A DNA stretch of 10,462 nucleotides from Oscillospiraceae bacterium (GTDB lineage Bacteria > Bacillota > Clostridia > Oscillospirales > Acutalibacteraceae). Below the pieces are notes generated by a model. That model did no database searches. It had not been told where the DNA came from and saw nothing but the letters and a program-made list of their open reading frames with translations. The DNA lies in assembly GCA_031262125.1 (NCBI GenBank), contig JAISII010000140.1, positions 1-10,462 of the forward strand, given 5' to 3'. How positions within the stretch are numbered: the first letter of the stretch is position 1; every line of letters begins with the position of its first letter. Shown here in pieces: positions 6,491-10,462 of the stretch. The position numbers and the translations under genes are program-made.

Positions 6491-6517
6491 AAAGTCGCAA
6501 AAATTGCGGCTTTTTTT
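6491..6517 (+). terminator. Rho-independent terminator before the surface-protein gene
   Basis: AAAGTCGCAA (6491-6500) pairs with TTGCGGCTTT (6504-6513) around an AAA loop, with one G-U pair on the plus strand, and leads into a run of seven T (6511-6517). On the minus strand the same stem has one mismatch but is also followed by five T, so it may work weakly in both directions. It insulates the large gene from upstream transcription. Confidence 0.75.
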
Positions 6518-6530
6518 GTTGGTTTTTTTG

Positions 6531-6559
6531 TTGCTTTTTAAGAAAATATATGATATAAT
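6531..6559 (+). promoter_or_regulatory. Sigma-A promoter of the large surface-protein gene
   Basis: TTGCTT (6531-6536) and TATAAT (6554-6559) are separated by 17 bases. The start is expected near 6566, leaving a leader of about 90 bases to the ATG at 6658. The leader contains a short ATGCC/GGCAT dyad and ends in GGAGG (6644-6648). A second TATAAT at 6570-6575 has no -35 partner. Confidence 0.65.
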
Positions 6560-6657
6560 ACTACATAAATATAATAGAGTATTATGCCTGTTGCAAGCTT
6601 AATCGGCATGGTTGCTTTTATTACAAAGAAGAAGTTAATTTTCGGAGGTTTTCTTAA

Positions 6658-9600
6658 ATGAAACACAGCAGGTCTAAAAAATCAATGCAAAACAGCAAAT
6701 TATTATTGAAAGGTTTGTTAAGCTCGGCGGTGTTCCGCTTGCAAACAGTGTCTAAAAAAACGCTGGCGGTTGTGCTGGCTTGCTGCATGGTTTTAACACT
6801 CGTGCCGTTTGTGGCGAATGCGGTTGATAAAATCCAACTCGGTATAGGCGTCTTTAATAATCCGACGATGGATGATTTAGCCAAAACAGAAGACGGCAAC
6901 AACATCCTTACTATAACACTTGCTCCGGATGAAATGAGTCTGGAAGGCAGAGTTTTGGCCGGAAAGGATGTAAGCCTTCGAATATCGGGAACTTTAGGAG
7001 ATAACCCGACAGGACCTGCAGCAAACGACCTTGTGATAACCGTAACTTCTGTCGAACTTGTTGGCGATGATGCGGCTGCATATGAGATTTCGGAAGAGCT
7101 TAGAGAGTTTGTTGTATTTGCCGCCCAATCGGTTAAAGGCAAAATTGTGCCTAACCTTACCAAAAACATCGACCTAAGTAATGTGCCCAGCAGCAGCACA
7201 ACCGGCGACGGGTGGACTTTTACTAAAGGCGAAGCTGGTGCGGCAAGCTACTATACAATTTTAGACAAGGCAGACGTAACCATTACGGGTACGATTGCCG
7301 ACAATACATATGTTAAAGTGGCGGCGGGTACTTCCACCGTTACACTTGAAGATGCAAGCATTACAACAAACCTTGCCAACACCAGTGCTTTTAAGCTTGA
7401 AAGCGGAGCAGTGCTGAGCTTGATTTTGGAAGGAACGAACACGCTCGCCGCAGAAAACAACGACTGTGCGGGGCTTGAAGTTCCCGTTGGAGCAGAAGTT
7501 ACAATTTCCGGCACAGGTACGCTAACGGCACGGGGCGGATATCAAGCCGCAGGAATTGGCGGTGCAAAAGCAAGCTCGGGAACTATTAATATTGAGAGTG
7601 GTACTGTTACCGCTTACGGAGGTTCGCGCGGTGCTGGAATCGGCGGTGGTGCCAATGGCAATGGCGGTACTATAATCATAAACGGCGGCACTGTTACCGC
7701 TTACGGAGCTACCACCGCTGCCGGAATTGGTGGCGGCGCCGATGGAGATGGCGGTAGCATAAGCATTACCGGCGGTTCTGTTAGTGCAATCGCCAGTGAA
7801 ACCGCTGCCGGAATCGGCGGCGGTATTATGGGAAATGGCGGAAACGTTAGTATTACGGGCGGTTCTGTTAGTGCAACCGGAGGAGCCTCCGGTAATGTTC
7901 GTTTTACCGACGGAATGGATATTGGCAGCGGCGGAAGAGATACAAGAGCTGCAGCTCCCGCCGGCGGAACTTTGGCAGTGTCGGGCGGGGCTGTGCTCAC
8001 GCTTGGCAAATACGGCACAACTGCCTCTGCCCCGGCAGAAGCCCCCGCAAACGGCAAGATGTTCCGCAACTGCGAAGTTTTGGGTGCAGGTGCGGGCACT
8101 TTGGCAGGTATTTATGATAAAGACGGAAATAAAATCCCGCAGCAAACACAATTAATAATCTTAAACCCCGACGACGGCAAGCTGCATTTAGTCAACAAAG
8201 ACGGCGAAGTAGCCCTGCCCGGCGTGAACTTTACCGGCTCTTACAGCTTTGAAGAAGGTGTGTTGACACTTGAAGATTTCAACGTAACTTCTGAATATTC
8301 CAGCAGCCAATCCAGTGCCGTTAATTTTTCGGGAGCTTCGCAAATTATATTTAACGGAAATAACTCAATCACACAAACTCAACACCCCGGATACAGTTTA
8401 GCACTAAGAGTTGAATCCGACGTAGTGTTAAGCAGTCAAGACGACGGAACTTTTACCATTACATCCTCAGATTGTGCTTATCAAAGTACCTCTTTTTTAG
8501 GTGGGGAAAATACCGTTACTTTAAACTCAGGTACGCTGATTTGCAATGCAGGGAACGCACATTGGAGCTATGGAATTTTCGTAGGTGCATTTGTTTTAAA
8601 CGGCGGTCGGCTAAAAATTGCAAACGGCAACGGCGTAACAGATGAGTATGGACCGATGCAAACATATCCCGGTATGGTATCTCCCACCCCCTCGTTGGGA
8701 GGAATGTTAGCTAATAACTCAATTACAGTCCCTACAACCGGGTATCAAGTACGCACCTCGGCAGCAGGCAGCTTTACCGAAATAACATCTGCAACATATA
8801 CTGTTGCACAAAACACAAACTACCTTGAAATTGCACCTGCAGCCCCTGCATCCCAAACACAAGGGCTGTTCCTCGATACATCTTCCGGCAAGCTAAAGCT
8901 GGGCAGCACAAGCGGTGCAGCAGCCGTGCAGAACGTGGACTACACAGGCGATTATGAATACGAAGACGGCGTTTTAACACTGACAGACTTCCACTACAGC
9001 ACCTCGGCAAATATTGCACTAACAATACCCTCCGACAGTGCACTTACAGATATTGCATTCAGCGGCGAAAACAGCCTAACAAGCACTTCATCGGCTTTTG
9101 CCGGTGCTTCAACTGCCGGATTGTATTATTGGGGCAGCACATCCATTACTTTCGGCAGCCCGGATGACGGTACTCTGACACTGACGGGCGGCTCTTCTTC
9201 CGAAGGAACAGACAGCAGCGGTCTTTATCTTGAGGAAGGAATATTAACCTCAGGCACTCTAATATGTATTGCCGGAGACTCAAAAACTTTTAGTGAGGGT
9301 TTAGCCGTAATCACCGGTTTCACCGTGTCCGGCGGAACACTAATCTGCCAAAGCGGGGCGGGTAGTAATTCCGGCGCATGCAAAACCGATAGAGGCATCA
9401 CCGTCCCGGCAAGCGGCTACAGATTTCGTACAGCGGCAAACGGAGATTGGACCAAAATTACTCAAAGTACGCTTGGCGGTAATTCTGGACAATATTTTGC
9501 CACGAGTACCCACTACCTTGAAATTACGCCTGCACCGCAAACACAAGGGCTGTTCCTCGACTCGACTTCCGGCAAGCTAAAGCTGGGCGGCACAGACGGC

Positions 9601-10462
9601 GAGGAAGCCGTTAAGAACGTAAATTATTCAGGCAAGTATGAATACAAAGACGGCGTTTTAACGCTGACGAACTTCAACTACAGCACCTCGGCAGGCACGG
9701 CGTTTACTATACCCTCCGACAGTGCACTTACAGACATTGTTTTTAACGGCTCTAACAGCATTAGCTCAACAAAGTCAAGCGGCAGCAGTTCTTATGGTAT
9801 TAACTCTTCTGTTGCACTTAATTTCGGCAGCGAAAACGACGGCACTTTGGCTTTAAACGGAAGCCCAAGCGTTACCGGTAATTATTGGAACATCGGGCTT
9901 TACAGCACAAAAGCTGTAAATTTATCTTCCGGCACATTAATCTGCACAGGCGGCAACGCCACCGGCACAAGCGGTACGAGTACAGGGCTTTATTCATCAT
10001 CTGCCGCAATAACTATCACCGACGGAACATTGATAACAAAAAGCGGCAATGCCGGATTTGTATCAAGACCTGCGTATAGTTCGTCCGGCATCAAAATCCC
10101 CGGCGGCAATTACCAATATCGCTCAGAAGAAGGCGGAGCATATACACCAATCACCTCCACGATAGTTACAGCTTCGTTTAGCGGCACTGCCGGCAAATAT
10201 TACGAAATTACGCCTGCTCCCCCTGCACCGCAAACCCAAGGCTTGTTCCTTGACTCGACTTCCGGCAAGCTAAAGTTGGGCGGCACAGACGGTGAGGAAG
10301 CCGTTAAGAACGTAAATTATTCAGGCAAGTATGAATATAAAGTCGGCGTTTTAACGCTGACAAACTTCCATTTCAGCACTTCGGCAAATACAGCACTCAC
10401 AATACCCCGTGGCAGTGCGTTGACCGAAATTGCGTACAAGGGTGCCAACAGCATAACAAGCA
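6658..10462 (+). CDS. Giant secreted tandem-repeat surface protein, N-terminal 1268 residues (runs off the right edge)
   Basis: The frame is open from ATG 6658 to the window end with no stop. GGAGG (6644-6648) lies nine bases upstream. The first 33 residues are basic, then a hydrophobic stretch (about 35-54) ends in ANA, so cleavage after Ala55 is likely; this is an extended signal peptide. Residues 56-290 are Thr/Val/Asp-rich, beta-type. Residues 297-412 hold four 29-residue Gly-rich repeats centred on AGIGGG, typical of a beta-solenoid. From residue 496 a module of about 230 residues repeats: 496-732, 733-960, 961-1191 and 1192 onward, most opening QTQGLFLD and closing YLEI or YYEI plus a Pro-Ala-rich hinge. 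No enzyme motif or cell-wall anchor is visible; an anchor, dockerin or SLH domain could lie beyond the window. The likely role is an adhesin or carbohydrate-binding surface protein, inferred from architecture. Confidence 0.9.
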   Translation, partial: MKHSRSKKSMQNSKLLLKGLLSSAVFRLQTVSKKTLAVVLACCMVLTLVPFVANAVDKIQLGIGVFNNPTMDDLAKTEDGNNILTITLAPDEMSLEGRVLAGKDVSLRISGTLGDNPTGPAANDLVITVTSVELVGDDAAAYEISEELREFVVFAAQSVKGKIVPNLTKNIDLSNVPSSSTTGDGWTFTKGEAGAASYYTILDKADVTITGTIADNTYVKVAAGTSTVTLEDASITTNLANTSAFKLESGAVLSLILEGTNTLAAENNDCAGLEVPVGAEVTISGTGTLTARGGYQAAGIGGAKASSGTINIESGTVTAYGGSRGAGIGGGANGNGGTIIINGGTVTAYGATTAAGIGGGADGDGGSISITGGSVSAIASETAAGIGGGIMGNGGNVSITGGSVSATGGASGNVRFTDGMDIGSGGRDTRAAAPAGGTLAVSGGAVLTLGKYGTTASAPAEAPANGKMFRNCEVLGAGAGTLAGIYDKDGNKIPQQTQLIILNPDDGKLHLVNKDGEVALPGVNFTGSYSFEEGVLTLEDFNVTSEYSSSQSSAVNFSGASQIIFNGNNSITQTQHPGYSLALRVESDVVLSSQDDGTFTITSSDCAYQSTSFLGGENTVTLNSGTLICNAGNAHWSYGIFVGAFVLNGGRLKIANGNGVTDEYGPMQTYPGMVSPTPSLGGMLANNSITVPTTGYQVRTSAAGSFTEITSATYTVAQNTNYLEIAPAAPASQTQGLFLDTSSGKLKLGSTSGAAAVQNVDYTGDYEYEDGVLTLTDFHYSTSANIALTIPSDSALTDIAFSGENSLTSTSSAFAGASTAGLYYWGSTSITFGSPDDGTLTLTGGSSSEGTDSSGLYLEEGILTSGTLICIAGDSKTFSEGLAVITGFTVSGGTLICQSGAGSNSGACKTDRGITVPASGYRFRTAANGDWTKITQSTLGGNSGQYFATSTHYLEITPAPQTQGLFLDSTSGKLKLGGTDGEEAVKNVNYSGKYEYKDGVLTLTNFNYSTSAGTAFTIPSDSALTDIVFNGSNSISSTKSSGSSSYGINSSVALNFGSENDGTLALNGSPSVTGNYWNIGLYSTKAVNLSSGTLICTGGNATGTSGTSTGLYSSSAAITITDGTLITKSGNAGFVSRPAYSSSGIKIPGGNYQYRSEEGGAYTPITSTIVTASFSGTAGKYYEITPAPPAPQTQGLFLDSTSGKLKLGGTDGEEAVKNVNYSGKYEYKVGVLTLTNFHFSTSANTALTIPRGSALTEIAYKGANSITS
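7546..7893 (+). repeat. Four 87-bp (29-residue) Gly-rich repeats
   Basis: The (A/G)AGIGG core recurs at codons starting 7546, 7633, 7720 and 7807, exactly 87 bases apart each time. The consensus runs AGIGGGxxGNGGxIxIxGGSVxA. A degenerate fifth unit (DIGSGG) begins near 7915. This fits one turn or strand set of a parallel beta-helix per unit. Confidence 0.85.
8143..10462 (+). repeat. Tandem modules of about 690 bp (three complete, one cut)
   Basis: Unit starts are at 8143, 8854, 9538 and 10231, giving lengths of 711, 684 and 693 bases. Each begins with a QTQ(G)L segment, then SGKLKLG, a YEY...GVLTL block, a Ser/Thr/Gly-rich beta region containing SGTLIC, and an end segment IxVPxxGYxxR followed by E-I and Pro/Ala. 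Unit 1 is divergent (QTQLIILN, DDGKLHLV). Units 3 and 4 are about 93 percent identical over their first 138 bases, including a 44-base identical run. Confidence 0.85.

Noticed and set aside
6227..6517. tmRNA, RNase P RNA, SRP RNA or 6S RNA between promoter and terminator
   Set aside because: None of the characteristic conserved segments of these RNAs was found, and the segment has normal codon use in one frame.
7546..7893. Regular 87-bp repeats considered as a CRISPR-like array
   Set aside because: The repeats are in frame, contiguous and protein-coding, with no separate unique spacers.
6654..8151. Several long minus-strand open frames opposite the surface-protein gene
   Set aside because: They mirror the Gly/Ala/Ser/Thr-rich plus-strand gene, have low-complexity composition and no ribosome binding sites. 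The plus frame has a promoter, GGAGG, a signal peptide and stays open for 1268 codons.

Overview
The window looks like chromosomal DNA of a low-GC Gram-positive gut or rumen Clostridium-group bacterium (Oscillospiraceae/Ruminococcus-like). The reasons are strong AGGAG-type ribosome binding sites, AT-rich intergenic DNA with consensus sigma-A promoters, Sec signal peptides without an outer-membrane context, a type I dockerin on a secreted protein, and a Gly-rich, tandemly repeated surface protein. The genus is an inference; no rRNA or housekeeping marker is present.

Layout, left to right. Bases 1-43 hold the first 14 codons of a minus-strand zinc-ribbon protein with its own promoter (73-101). 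Bases 102-447 are non-coding: a palindromic, MITE-like repeat pair, AT-rich dyads and the terminator of the next gene. Bases 448-1887 (minus) encode a secreted CHAP-SH3b-SH3b-Pro/Thr linker-dockerin protein. It is preceded by a structured leader of about 190 nt with its own promoter. Bases 2173-4893 (minus) encode a MacB-type ABC ATPase-permease fusion, and 4940-5623 (minus) a helical protein with DinB-like metal-ligand spacing. These two form an operon read from about 5700 down to a strong terminator at 2119-2155. Bases 5735-6226 are AT-rich intergenic DNA. A small plus-strand ORF (6227-6445) with its own promoter-like site and terminator follows. From 6658 to the right edge runs a very large secreted repeat protein on the plus strand, still open after 1268 codons.

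The common theme is the cell surface: a peptidoglycan-directed hydrolase that may dock onto a scaffoldin, an envelope ABC exporter or stress pump, and a giant repetitive surface protein. No mobile-element enzymes, CRISPR arrays, tRNAs or rRNAs were recognised. The items most worth a second look are the dockerin-bearing cell-wall hydrolase, the long hairpin that buries its start codon and only plausible Shine-Dalgarno sequence, the two-scale repeat design of the surface protein, and the DinB-like/ABC pair.
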